From Chrysomallon squamiferum (Eukaryota > Mollusca > Gastropoda > Neomphalida > Peltospiridae), in contig CM022679.1 of assembly GCA_012295275.1 (NCBI GenBank), forward strand, positions 62,001-126,000: DNA of 64,000 bases. The letters are read 5' to 3'. Shown here piece by piece: positions 1 through 13,600 of this stretch; position 1 is the first letter of the stretch; each line of letters starts with the position of its first letter. The notes beneath the pieces were generated by a model. The model made no database searches. It saw nothing but the letters and a program-made list of their open reading frames with translations, and was not told the origin of the DNA. The translations under genes were made by a program, and so were the position numbers.

Positions 1-375
1 TGCTATTTCTAGACAGACAATCTTTTTCTTTCTTTACAATAGGTTTACAGTTCTATTTAAAGAGAAAATGAGACAGAGTGTGAGAAAGACACACACAGAT
101 AAAGTGATAGGGGACGAGAAACAAAGAAAAGAGAAATATGTTGGGAATGAAAGAAAGAACAATTAGATGAATGCTGTTACACCAAAATGAAATGAGAATG
201 AAATTTTAAAAAGAAAATGGAAAATACTTCTGACACACTTGAATAAACCTCTTTTGTTTTGGTTTGATTTCATGTTGATTTAAATTAAAAGAAAAAAATT
301 GTTTTGCATTATTTACCTGTTATAACTGATAGTTACACTAAATGAAATTTTTGAGTACTTTGTTTTTATTTTCAG
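1..375 (+). other. Intron of the RASGEF1B-like gene, upstream of the first visible exon
   Basis: AT-rich with purine-rich tracts, ending in a polypyrimidine stretch and TTTCAG at 370-375. No coding similarity was seen. It is read as the 3' part of an intron whose upstream exon is outside the window. Confidence 0.6.
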
Positions 376-598
376 TTGTCGACATTACACAAGTACGAAG
401 AAGTTTTGTACAAATTGAACTCAGAGGCTCAGCAGAAATCTCAGACTCAAGTTGTTCCTACAGTGAGTAATTTATATATATACTTATATCTATACACACA
501 CACACACACACACACATGCATACACACACACGCATACACACACACACACACACACAGTACACAAAACACACACACACACACACACATACACACAAAAA

Positions 599-667
<69 letters not shown>

Positions 668-733
668 CACACAAAAACACGCATACACACACACACACAC
701 ACACACAGTACACAAACACACGCACAGACACAG

Positions 734-764
<31 letters not shown>

Positions 765-2055
765 TCACAGCATACACAAAAACACTAAAAGACGTTTGAT
801 AGTGGGTACAGAAGTTTTAGTCAGTATTTTGCGGAAAAATGAAATAAATGTAATACACTTGTTTGTTGCAGACAGACATCATAGAAATCTGTCCTAATCC
901 ACTGATCCTTGCTCAGCAGCTCACCCACATAGAACTGGTTAGTATTGTAATATCATCTTGGGTTAGTTAGTATTCTAATTTCATCTTGCGTTAGTATTTT
1001 AATACTGTTATTTTCTGTTAGGAGTTTAACATGATCTTGTGTTAGCTGGTTTTGTTATTTACTGTTAGTTTGTTAGTGTTATGTTGCTGTTAAGTTAACT
1101 TGTTTATGTGACAGTGTTAGCATGTCGGGTTTTCACAGGTAATTATTGTTATCAGATGGAAAAACATGACTATTACATTAATTCCTGTGGTGTGTTCTTT
1201 TTTAGCCTGTGCCCTGATGTCTCTGTAATATCTTTTTCTGCTAATCAGTAACATGCAATACAAAGGCATCAACATTTGTTTTTTTCATATTAATAATAAT
1301 AATAATAACAGCAGCATTTATATAATGCCTCATAAACTCTGTTTGATACTCTGTAAGCTTAATCACTACAAAGAAGAAATGCAAGAATGTATTAAACACC
1401 CAGATTTATTAATACTAATATATGCTGAGATATGAATAACAAAACTTTGATTCATGACCAGTAGTTTAGTCATTAACATACTTGAGCTGTATGAGTTGTT
1501 ATCACTAATCTGCATGGTGAATGTTGTTGTAACACTAAGATGACATCACGCTCCACCCTCTTGTCCACTTCCCATTGCTCTATGTGTCATGTCCTTAACA
1601 AGAATTTTAGTTGAATGGAAATGACCCAGGGTTGATAGGGGAGATCAGAGGAACAGTTGTGCCACTTATTTAAAGTTAAGTGCCACCTCATAACTGCTAA
1701 TTTTAATTATTATTTATTGTTTAGAACCCAGTTTCCATAAATTTCATTAAAATTAATTATTATTTGTTGTTTCTATCAATTTAATTGATATTAATAAAGA
1801 AGAAAATATTTCCCTATTTCTTGGAAGCTAAGATTTATTATTTTAGAAGAAAACCCAAAATATTATTATTTTTTGTTTAGAAAATGACTTTCATTTATTT
1901 GTTTAGTGCCAGTTGTTTAGACCAGTTCAGTGTGATGTATGTTCCAACACAAACTGAAACAGTCAGGCCAAGTGTTTTATTCTCTGTTAACAAGTGACAA
2001 ATACTACTTTCCATACTGTAATGCTTACTATGTTTAAATCAGTCAATCTCATTTG

Positions 2056-2095
<40 letters not shown>

Positions 2096-5000
2096 TTTTA
2101 CTAGGATATGTAACATATCTTTCAGTTGTAGATTGCTGGTTGTTTAACCAGTGTGTCTAAATACACAATATATAACGATTGTTTGTTTATTGTTTGTTTA
2201 CAGGAGAGACTGAGTATGATAGGGCCAGAAGAATTTGTACAAGCTTTTTCAAAAGAATCTTACACCAGTGAGGTAAACAGTTAAATAAACTAACAATTTA
2301 ATTGTTTTTTTTTACTTTAAAAATAATAATAATAATAATAATAATAAAAATAATAATAATAAATAAATAAATAAAAACATTTTAATAATATTCATGAATG
2401 TGTTTTCCTGTATTTTAAAAGATAAAGAATAATGAATGAATCTAGTATGACAAAGAGAAAGTGATCAGTGACATGTTGTAATATTTTATTGTTCAGTGTT
2501 TAATGTTAATTTCAGACAACATTCAGAGACATGAAGAAGACGAGCAATCTAGAAGCCTATGTTCAGTGGTTTAATCGTCTCAGTTACATGGTTGCCTCGG
2601 AAATCTGCTCTGTAAGTTGTCATCTGTTTTCAGCTAGCAGACTGTTGTGTTAACACTGGTAATGTGTCAGATACACACTCATAGTGTCTAGTTGTTTCTT
2701 AATTTACAGCTTATAGTCACTAGCTTAGCAGATAAATCATAAAAATATATCACATAACTGTAATATTTAGTTAATAAAGTATGTTAATAATTTCTGTTTG
2801 GGCAGTTTAAAAGAGAGAGAAAAAAAACATTGTCTTTTGATTAACTTCATAGAGGTCAAAACAGGGAATGTGTCTGTTACTATTGTATTTATTAGTCCTT
2901 CCTTTGAAAACATGTCTAAAGTCAAAATTATTACTTGTGATCACATATAAGTGAGCTTGTTAAGAATTAAAATAAGTTTTATTGTTTACAGCATTTAAAA
3001 AAGAAGAACAGGGTGAAGATGATAGAATATTTTATTGATGTTGCCAAGGAGTGTATCAACATCGGCAACTTCAACTCCCTCATGGCCATCATCGCAGGCA
3101 TGAACATGAGTCCAGTTACACGCTTGAAAAAAACAGTGAGTATTTTACTTCTGTTGTTGTTATTGTTATTATCAGTATTGTTGTTATTAACTAAGAGTAA
3201 TGTGTGGCTAAAACTGAAATTATTATATTTTTGTTTTAATAATTTGTTGTTGGTTTTTAAAAATATTGCAGGTAAATAATAATATATAAACATATTTAAT
3301 GTTATTATTTGTTTTAATGAGTTGTTTGATGTGTTGTTTTTATGTTGCAGTGGTCCAAAGTGAACACAGATAAGTTTGACATACTGGAACATCAGATGGA
3401 TCCGTCTAACAACTTCGGCAGCTACAGGTCGTCGCTGAAGGCAGCGATGTGGAGATCTCAGGGTGCTGTGGATGACAGAGAGAAAGTGAGACATCTTCTA
3501 TTTATCTGTTAGCTAATACTATTATATTTCTCTTTTCTTTCTTTCTTTCTCAGTCTGTTTTTGGGCCACAAAATCATAATCAAGTTTTTGTGGATAAAAT
3601 GTATAGAAGTTAATATCCTGTAGTTACAAGTTCCTGGTGTACAGCAGATACTTGGAGTGTTTCTCTCATAAACAATAACTTTGATACTCACTCAACTCAC
3701 AGAATTAATTCTCATTGATGTCACAGCTAAGGGGAAGTAACTTAGTCAAGAATTGCCAGTTTGTTTAACTGAACTGAAAACTGTTTTAACTTTAAACAGA
3801 TTTTTAATTCTCATCATTTATGTAAAGTCAGGATTTCAGAAAGTAAATTTTGTTTTGTGATACATTTTTAAATACTAAATATTAAATTTATGTTACTGCT
3901 TCTCCACCAGTCTGTTGAAATGTTTAAACTTTATGTTGGTGTTTTAACACAGATTTTTTCTTTGATTTACAGATAGTCATTCCATTCTTCAGCCTGTTTG
4001 TGAAAGATTTGTATTTCCTCAATGAGGGGTGTTGTAACAAGAGAGAGAGTGGAAACATCAACTTTGAGGTAAAATTATTTCTATTTTTTATTTTTCTTAA
4101 ACATTTATTATTATTGTTTTTGTTGTAAAATAAATTAAAATTAATAAAAGTATTTTATTCATATTTCCTTTATCTTGCAATGAAAGATAGCTGTTAATAT
4201 TGATGTATATATTTATATATATATATATATACATGTATTTTCCAAAATCATAATCCTTCATGTATCATAGCTTGAAGTACCGTTTGTCTATACCAATAAT
4301 ATTAATATTTTATCAGATGTTTAAAAATATCAGTATGTTTTATATTTTTGGCAGTTATTGTTTTATCAGAGTAGAGTAGTATATATATATATTTTTTTTT
4401 TTCAGAAATTCTGGCAGATGGCAAAACAGATTTCAGAATTAATAGCCTGGCAGCAAGTAGAGGTAATTTTTTAATTAATATTACTTCAGTCTCTGCATGC
4501 TCAGACATGATTTTGATAAACGTTTTAAGCATATCATAATGCAAAAACCATTTACAATATATTTTGTAAATCACATGACTTTATTATTAGCAAATTATAG
4601 TTCCAATATTTAATCTTTAAAAAAATAGTATTGTTTAAATTTTAATTTTAATAAATTCTACAGATCTTTCCTTTGTCAGAATTATCTACAAATAATTTAA
4701 TAATTTAAATTATAAAGTTTTGTTTTGTTCACTGTGTGTTTGTTTTTCAGTGTCCGTTTGAGAAAGACAGCAAAACTTTACATTACGTCCTCACCTCACC
4801 TGTGTTTTCTGAAACCAGTAAGTGTTTTCTTCTTTAATTCATGAATAAATGAATGAATAAACAGATGAATAAAAGCAGGAAAATAAAGGAAAAAAAGAAT
4901 GAATTGAGGATCATAAATGAATGAAAACTGGATGAACAAAGATGCAAGAAAAAATGTTATAAAATAAATAAATGATATTAATAACAGACAGGAAAAAAAG

Positions 5001-5576
5001 TAAAAATATGAACAACACTAATTTACTTATGTAAAAGTGAATAAATAAGAATTTTAACAGCATACTCATATAAAAAACTTGGTATGTGTGTGTAGATCAG
5101 TTACTTATTAGAACATTTCAACATAAGTTTATACAATTTTGGTTTAATGTATACATATGATGATGTTTTAATTTGTTACATAATAAAATGTTTCTTCATT
5201 TCAGCTTTGTCTCTGGCCTCATTTGAGTGTGAACCTCCAGAAACCAGTTACGACAAAGACCGACACAAACAGTTGAAGTGAGTTTATTATATTTATTTAG
5301 TTTAGTATATTAACAAATATGTGTAAGTTAATCGAGACAGATTTTGTAAATACATGTTTACAAACACAGGTTTCCATACACTCTTTCTTAAGTAATTTGG
5401 TAAACAGAGTTAGGCATAGATTGATTTTATTACTATTTATTTATTATTCTTGTTTTTAATTATTATTATTATTATTTTGAATTTTTTTAAATTGGCTCTA
5501 TATATTAAATATAGGACACAAAGTTCATAGTAAATATTTTAATTTATTTACTTTCAGGGCTTTAGCTGGTTTATGA
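376..5576 (+). CDS. RASGEF1B: RASGEF1B-like Ras-family guanine nucleotide exchange factor, 3' part (catalytic domain)
   Basis: Eleven exons join in one frame: 376-462, 872-937, 2204-2272, 2516-2611, 2992-3135, 3351-3485, 3973-4068, 4406-4462, 4751-4817, 5205-5277, 5558-5576 (TGA 5574-5576). They give 302 residues; all introns are GT..AG. The RasGEF (CDC25-like) domain runs from about local residue 31 (DIIEICPNPLILAQQL) to about 290. Family landmarks are IGPEEFVQAF, NLEAYVQWFNRLSY, NFNSLMAIIAGMNMSP, KFDILEHQMDP and the PFFSLFVKDLYFLNEG block. The family catalyses GDP release from Ras/Rap-type GTPases (RASGEF1A/B mainly on Rap2). Human RASGEF1B is about 473 residues, so the N-terminal REM region and start codon lie left of base 1. 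The order and spacing of motifs match RASGEF1A/B/C; the paralogue cannot be fixed, and an invertebrate probably has one gene ancestral to all three. The first listed exon opens after a TTTCAG acceptor, so it is internal. Confidence 0.93.
494..775. repeat. (CA)n microsatellite cluster in RASGEF1 intron
   Basis: Long runs of CA with TA, AAA and GT interruptions, lying between the exons ending at 462 and starting at 872. Open frames across it are low-complexity artefacts. Confidence 0.95.
2061..2094. repeat. (TG)n microsatellite in RASGEF1 intron
   Basis: Uninterrupted TG dinucleotide run about 110 bp upstream of the exon at 2204. Confidence 0.95.
2321..2372. repeat. (AAT)n/(AAAT)n microsatellite in RASGEF1 intron
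   Basis: Trinucleotide AAT units grading into AAAT units, between the exons at 2204 and 2516. Confidence 0.9.
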
Positions 5577-5739
5577 CAACCAAAGAAACTGGTGCCTCTC
5601 TCAGTACCTGCTAGACATTAATGTGAACTACCACTTTAAACTGGTAACAAGCTGTTTGGTGCCAGGCGCAGATTCCAGAGTCAAGTCACAAAGTGAAGAC
5701 TCATACATCATTCACCTATAGCCGCCATATTGTGAGCAG

Positions 5740-5985
5740 CTGTTCTGTAAGAAAAAACAATAAAGTGCTCACAGAAGTGAAATTCAGACTAGAAGTGGAA
5801 TTTCTCTACAAGAAAAACAGTAAAATGTCCATAGGAAGTGGAACTATTCTGTTACAAAAAAACCCAGTAAAGTGCTGCAAGAAGTGGAATTCTTCTGTAA
5901 GAAAAAATAATTAAATGCTGACTGAAAGTGGAGCTCTTCTGTTAAGAAAAAAATAGTCAAGTGCTTAGAAGAAATTGAACTCTCA
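5740..5985 (+). repeat. ~45-bp imperfect tandem repeat in the RASGEF1 3' UTR, about five units
   Basis: Each unit has the order TTCTGT(A)AGAAAAA, AGTAAAGTGCT-like, then GAAGTGGAATT-like. Units begin near 5741, 5800, 5847, 5894 and 5937 and diverge by substitutions and small indels. Several units carry AATAAA- or AGTAAA-like hexamers. Confidence 0.75.
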
Positions 5986-7456
5986 TGCCAAAAATAATAG
6001 TGAGTAAAAGAAGATAGAATTAACTAACAGCTTTTTATTTTTGTTTTTTGTCATAAATGATAAGAAAAAAGATAAATGATAATAACTATATCTGAGGTTA
6101 ATTAATATTTAGTACTCAGGGATGATCAATTTTACAGGAGAGTTAAACAGATCAGTAAACTTGGAAGGGATTTCTGCTTTTAATAAACAGATGAAAGCTT
6201 GGTGTTTTTTTAAGTCTAGTAAATCAAGGAAGTATTTATTCAGATTAATAATCTGAAAAGATTTGTCTCATATTACAGAGTGTGATAAACCAGATAAAGA
6301 AATGTTGTTTAACAAAAGTTTTCATGTAAACAGCCTCAAAACTTCACACATCATTATGTCAATTGTTACCATTTTGGGCCTCAGTAATGTCTCATCTAAG
6401 ATTTTTACAGTTTAAATCTAAGCTTTTTATGCCTCACTGACATTTAAATGGTGCTTTTTTTTCTTTTTTTTAAATTGTTTTATTATATTTTTATTATTAT
6501 TATTATTATTATTATTTAATTTTGTTAAATAAATGAAAGTAACCATACATGAAAATCTGGGACAACTTAAAATACCAGTTGACTTGCATGTTAGTCAGTG
6601 ATACTGTAAATCATTTAAAAGGTGTTAAAATGTTTAATGTGTTATTTACTACATGTAAATGTATTTAATGTGTTCTACATGTATACATATGTACTACAGA
6701 TGTATGTATAGGCGCCAGACTTTACGAGGGAACAAAATAGGGCAAAATTAGAAAGACACACAAAAAATTACATGCAAAGAATATTTTATATTTGTTATGA
6801 CAAAATCTTGAACCAAAGAGATGCAATTGTTATTATTTATCACTTCAGTTTGATTCAATAGAAATACTGTAAACCAAATCTCTTAAAAAAAAAAAAAAAA
6901 AAAGTTAATCTTTTAATTTTATTGCTTAGCTCAGTTAAACTTTCTTGTGAAATTTTTTGTTTTAAATAAAATAAATTTCACGTCTTTTATAAACTTTTAT
7001 TTAACACTGGTAAATAATAATAAAATGTAAAATTTTAATGTATTCCAAGAATGAAAATGAAGTAATTATTTACTGAAACCAGTTTGATTAATTTACAAAT
7101 TTTCTCCAGATTATCAATACAGTGCTTTAGACATAGTCATTGACATAGTCATTGTACATAGCAATGTCATAGCAACTGTGTCTGTACATAGCAACAGAAT
7201 CCATTATTATTATTTAGTTCAGTAGTAGTAGTAACTATATGGCTGATATTGGTTAACATTACAGCATTCTGTTATCTGAGGAGAGACTGGGGCAGGGTGT
7301 TTCTGATAGGGTAGTGTTTGGGGTGGGGTGTGTTGATGATTAAAACAGCACTTGTTGATGTCACACTGTCTAGTTGTTATTGTTGTACATTGTAATAACA
7401 AAAAATAAAAATAAATATATTAAAAAAAATGTGTTTGTTATTTCTGTTCTTAATAT

Positions 7457-7462
7457 TTTATT
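7457..7462 (-). terminator. Candidate PMS2 polyadenylation signal
   Basis: TTTATT on the + strand reads AATAAA on the - strand, about 170 nt past the PMS2 stop codon. Position and motif fit, but there is no transcript evidence. Confidence 0.4.
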
Positions 7463-7632
7463 GCTAAATGATTGAATAAAAAATTCTCATTCTCTCTCTC
7501 TCTCTCCACACACACACACACACTTCTGTTCAAACTCTGCAGGCTATTGTGGTTCATATCACCATAACAACTATCAGATCTGTTCTCTGTTCAATTGTTT
7601 TGATAACACAGTCAGATCTGTTCCATGATCTG

Positions 7633-10600
7633 TCACCGTGGTAACATGTTCAAGTTGATAAGATGTCTCATTGTTGGTCTGCCGTGAGGACAATTCTGAA
7701 ACAAAACAAATTAAAAATACTGACACATGTTCTGATCTTAAATATAGTAAATAAATAAAACAAATTAAAAATACTGACACGTGTTCAGATCTTAAATATA
7801 GTAAATAAATAAAACAAATTAAAAATACTGACAAGTGTTCTGATTTTAAATACAGTAAATAAATAAAACAATGAATGTGTGAGTTAAAAAATTTAATAGA
7901 AAAGTTCTCGAAATGTTACCATCAGACTTAAAAAAAAAAAAAAACATATATATATATATATACATATTTTTTTGGATGTAACATATTTTTACTATTTCAG
8001 ACACTCACCCAGGGCTGCTCTATTTCACCCATGTGACACAAAAGCTGGAAAAAAAAAGAAGACAAATATAAAAAAACAAAAAAACAGTATAATAAAGGAG
8101 ATCAAACTTCTATTTTTCAAGTAAATATATAAATCCTTTAGAAAGCAGTTGCATGTAAATGAACATACATTTTTACACTAAAAGTTAATTAATGAACATA
8201 AAATCAATCAAACCTTTTTCATTTCTGATGTGTTGAGAGCTGTACCAACCATGATAGATTTTCTACAAGCTCTGGACGCAAACATCTGACGAACACGAGA
8301 TGGTCGACACATCACTCCCTGAAATTAAAATTGTCTACAAAATATACACAACACCACATTTTAATATTTATAACTATTTAATGTTACATACAAATCTTGA
8401 TAATTGCACTGCATTAAGACTTCAGTACACAAAAAAATTATCATCAAATAACATATTATTTTTATATAGTTATTTTAATTCATAAAAGATAAATAATATA
8501 ATTTATTTATAAATAATAATTTAATTAATTCATATATAAATAGTTTTTTAAAATATCACAATAATAGATAAGTTTTTACAAAGTGAACAGAATTTATTTT
8601 AAAGTCAACTCACAGGAGAATCAGTTAACATGAAGATAAGCTCTTCAATATCTGAAAACAAAATTCACAAAAACAACCAAGTAGTGTAAACAATATCATG
8701 ACAATCTATTACACTCTGATCTCAGAATACTTAAAGAATCAAACCTGACTTACAGCTAATTATGATTCTTATTTCTCTAAACAAAACACAGTAACAACAT
8801 AAACTGAAAGAGAGAGTAATTTATATAAAGTGATGTTGAAAAACGAATGGCTTGGTCACAGGAGAGGAGAGGAAAGCAGACATTTGAAGAAACTGACCTT
8901 CTTTTCCAAACTGCCAGTTTTTACTCACAGGAGTGGACAGCAGCTTCACTCTCTTGGTTGGCTCAGCTGTTAAACAAAACATTTTGTTGATTTAAATAAA
9001 ATAAAATATTTAATTTGATAAAAGGAACTACTTTCCTTACAATAAAAGTTATAATAAAGTTTAAAAATATTTTTATTCCCAGTGCAGTAATAGCTCACAT
9101 AATCTGAGTAATAATGTTATGTGTGTGTAAAGTACATAAGGAAAGATATTACTGTAATCAATGAAAATACACAATTTAACTGCTTAGAATACTGCAATAT
9201 TTAACTGTTAAATGTGAAAAAACAACAACCAAAAAACACAATAAAATTTTAAAAATATATAAGAATACACACAAAAATATATGTGAGTGTGTGCATGTAT
9301 AAATATATAATAATAATAATAATAATAATAAATTAATAAACGAAAATTATTTTTTTAAATTATTTTTTAAAACAAAAGCCAGCCTGATACTAGCAGTTAG
9401 AATGAAACAGTTTTACACTTACCAGATTCATCAATGACAAAATCAAATCCATTCTTTTTAAATATCTCCAGGTTGTCCACTAAAATGGATTCATTACTTG
9501 CTGTCAGCTCTAAATACTGAGGACTGAAATTAGAATTAGCACATTTTAAAACTAAAAATTAAAACTGATTAAACTATCTAAATAAATAAATTTAGAACTT
9601 TTTCATACATACAAATGAATTTATTTGTGATAAGAAATATATATTTCATTTTCTTGCAAGAGTAAATTATATCTGACCTAAACTGCACATGTACATATAT
9701 TTATTATGAATCCATTTCAAACAATTATTCAGCACCGACATTTAGAAATTGAACTACATGACACTTAAGATACTGCAATAATTTAACGTTTCCAAATGTA
9801 ATTGTAGTTATACTGTGGAAGTTTGACTGGGCAGAAGGAAATATTTCTTTGTGATACAGATATCTAGATAAATAATATCTGTACCAGAAAGTGGTGTGTG
9901 TTGTTGTAAATGGAGATAATTATACCAACCAATACTGTTGAGAGTGGTGTGTTATAAAGGGAAATAACTGTACCAGATAAGTTTCTGACTGTGGAGAGTG
10001 GTGTGTTGTAAAGGGAAATAACTGTACCAGATAAGTTTCTGATTGTGGAGAGTGGTGTGTTGTAAATGGAAATAACTGTACCAGATAAGTTTCTGACTGT
10101 TGAGATGGTGTGTTGTAAAGGGAAATAACTGTACCAGATAAGTTTCTGACTGTGGAGAGTGGTGTGTTGTTGTAACATTTCAAAATTGTATTTCTCATCT
10201 GAGGCATGCTGGTCTACAATGAACAAATCTTCTCCATGTCTGGCAATTATAAATCCCAGATTGAACTGAAAATAAATAAATAAATCATATTAATAAACAA
10301 ATAATTTAAATAACAAGAAAACAGGCATCAAGAACGCTCGAGGTTACCAACTTTCAGACGCATCCACAGTGTGACGTCACATGTCTAGTGACAGTCGGTT
10401 CACAGCGCGACGTCACTTAGTAAAGAACAATATAAGAATCACTGCAACAGAGCAGTGTTGTTGGTTATTCATGAGAGATCTATGTCTGACTAGCAGTCCC
10501 TGACTGCCTTACAGAAGAAAAATGGGGTGCAGTTTATAAGTGGGAAGGACAATGACACTCATGTAGGGACTTTGTTCACTATATTGCCCAAGCAATGAGA

Positions 10601-13600
10601 GATGATATCAAACAGATGATACAGTGTGCCAAATTTATGTCAGTTGAACAAGACGGCATAGAAGCTTGCAAAACTAGAGATGAAAAAAAAAATGAATTTA
10701 TGTGAAGATTGTAGTGAGGGGCCAGCCTGTTGAACTATTACTTAAATGTTTAAAAATGAGCAATTTCGGTGGAGTAACTGCAGACAGTTTCAAGCATGTT
10801 ATAGATGATGCTTTCATGATTATGACATTCCTGGTGAAAAATACACAAAATGTCTTATTTGTGCTTGTGCAGATGGAACAAATGTTAATCTGGTAAACTG
10901 AATGGTGCTCTAACTGTAATGAAAACTTAAGGCAGGAAATGGTTGCAAATAATTCATTTCTCTGCACACAGAATTGAATGGCTGTCAAAGATGCATTTGC
11001 TGAAATTGGTGACTTTGCAAAAGTGGATGGCATGATGTTGAATCTGTTTACATTTTTCAAGAATAGTGGCAAGTGTTGGAGAATATTGCTACTTATTGCA
11101 GAGCGGTTAGGGGTTCTAGTCCAACGTATACCAAAAGCTTCTGGTGCATGATTTCAAATTCATAAAAACAGGGCCATCAAATCTATGATCATAAACTTTC
11201 TGCCTCTATGTTGATTCGCAGAAATATGATTCAGGCTTCAAACAGTTTGCAAACCAGACCAAAAGGCTAGACTAAAGGGGTACCTCAACACATGGCTGAG
11301 TTATGGGTATCTGGCATCTATGCATCTCTACAGACTTACTCTGAAACAAACTGCCCATTTGTCACATGTTGCTCAGAATGCAACTTCATTAGTCACAGAT
11401 GTTACTGACACAATAAAATCAACTGTAGATGAACTCAGTACACTTGCTGCACGAGAGACTGAAACAGATAAGAACAAAACTGATCGCAGCAATTTCAACA
11501 CAGCTGATTAAACGAATGGATTCTTTCAATGACCCTATCTTCAAGGCAGTGAAAACAGCTGATCACACTCAGTGGGATATATCTGATCAAAAATATGGCT
11601 TGGAACAAATTAAACTGTTACCTAAAAATTTTTCTGAAAGCCTAGCTTACCACAACTTTGCCCTAGATATGGCTGTTGCAGAATGAGGGGTTTAAAAAAA
11701 ACTTGTGGCAAACAAATTCATTCACTTCCAAAGTAAACAAGGCATGTGGTGTCAAATATTCAGACGTCATCACTGAATATCCACACATTCTTCTTATCAT
11801 TGAACTCATCTTGGTGGTTGCACTTGCTAGTGCAAGTGTTGAGAAGGGCATAAGCTCTCTCAGTTGGCAGTTGACAAATACCAGGTTGAACATGGACAAT
11901 TCTACACTGGATGATTTGCTGGTGATTAGAGTTAACCTGCCTGCACTTATAAGCTGTGACCCTTCATATGAATAAAAACTATACACTATACCTATACACA
12001 AAGTATTAATACAATGAGAACAGTGATATGGATAAATAACAAATATATTATACTGTTCACCATGCATGTATATAAGGGATTTCACAACAATAATAATGGG
12101 AATCATAAACTTGATAAATTTGTGGTAACCTATAGGTTTACCAGGTCCTGTTTTGTGGTAACCTCTAAATGGGTACCAGATATGATCCTTATTTCGATGC
12201 CTCAGTAAATAATATAAATAAATAATATAAATAATAAATAAATAAATAGTCTATATAATATATAAACAAATAACCAAACAAATAAATAAACATATAAATA
12301 AAAAATATTATTAGATAAAGTCTCATACCTGACCCAACACGTCCATCTCTTGAAACATGCCTTTTCTGAAAATAAAAAAAAATAGAAAATAAAAACTTTT
12401 GTCATGGTAATCAAAAATATGCTTTCTCCCAACACAATTATCTTTAGCAGCCTACAGGAGACGTAAACAGCATACTATCAAAATTTATTAACATCCACTC
12501 ACTCTGATTAGAAACAGTTTAAACATGTTACCAGTCCAAACTTACAGTTAGCTGTGGAAGATTGGACAAAATATGTAAATGTGTCCTAACTTGGAGTAGA
12601 ATATACGACAGATTTTGTCAAGATGTGAAAAGATGCACATAAATATGAAATTTGGTGAGCAAGCATTTTGAAGTATGCTGAAACAAAATTTAAAGGGAAG
12701 CAGGTGATACTGGCAATGCTGGCAATGCTGGTAAACATTTATCAAATTTTGAAACTTTGTTTTTTTGTAATTTTTTAAATGTGTATAAATCCTCACATAT
12801 TAAATTTCTCACTTTCAGAAGTGCACATCCTTTCAGGTATCACAAAAAGAAATGAAAGTTAGAGATAAAAACTAAAACATAAAATATAAAAACTTACGAA
12901 ATTTCCTTCCTTAGTTCATCTTCTGCAGCCTGGTTGTCAGTTGTTGAAATCTGTGCCCGGAATGTTCGACAAAATCCAGAATCATCATCATTTTTTACTG
13001 TTTAAAACAAAAACTTACAAAAATAAAAAGTTTTTATATAAAACATAATCACAGAATATTAAACCAAAAGAAAGAAGTCACCATTTAAAACAGACATAAA
13101 CCTGTTACTTGTAACTACTTTAATTGATATTATTTATTTATTTATTTTTATTTAATAAAAGTATTTATAGTAGGCTGGTTTTATATATAAGAATGATAAA
13201 TACAGCAATGAAAGTATTACTATACTTTTTTGACTTCTTCTTTTCTTCAAGTCTTCCCAAGAGAAATTTATCAGCTTTTCCTTTTTGAGGCTATTTAGTT
13301 TTTCATCCTATAATTAAATAAACAGAATAAATATTACAAATTTAACATGAAAGAATTAAATATATTTATTTTTTTATATCTCATTCATGTTAAATATTTA
13401 TACAATAGAAAAAAATCAAGAACAATAATAATGAAATATATAAAAATAAAAATAGAAATAAATACTACAAATAGGATGTAAGTATGTCAATAGGAAAATT
13501 ATTATTTGAATGTTACTTACTAATGTCTGTGTGACAAAACTAACTGTCTGTTTTTCTGTCTGTCTGTCTTCACTGACAGTACAGGGAGTGACTGTTACAT

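Larger units (their letters stand above)
5577..7480 (+). other. 3' UTR and downstream flank of the RASGEF1B-like gene
   Basis: Non-coding sequence after the TGA. AATAAA-type signals occur at 5759-5764 (inside the tandem repeat) and near 6182, 6531, 7404 and 7474; the true cleavage site cannot be chosen from sequence. PMS2 ends on the opposite strand at 7633, so transcripts using the most distal signals would end very close to, or overlap, the PMS2 3' end. Confidence 0.5.

Noticed and set aside
376-897. 173-codon open frame across exon 1-2 and the CA repeat
   Set aside because: Only the first 29 codons and the last part match RASGEF1; the His/Thr-rich middle is an intronic (CA)n repeat removed by a GT..AG intron.
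7574-7834. 86-codon - strand frame over the PMS2 last exon
   Set aside because: It runs through the intron array and reads a different frame from PMS2. The exon joined in the gene frame stops at 7633-7635 after NLNMLPR, which fits the family length.
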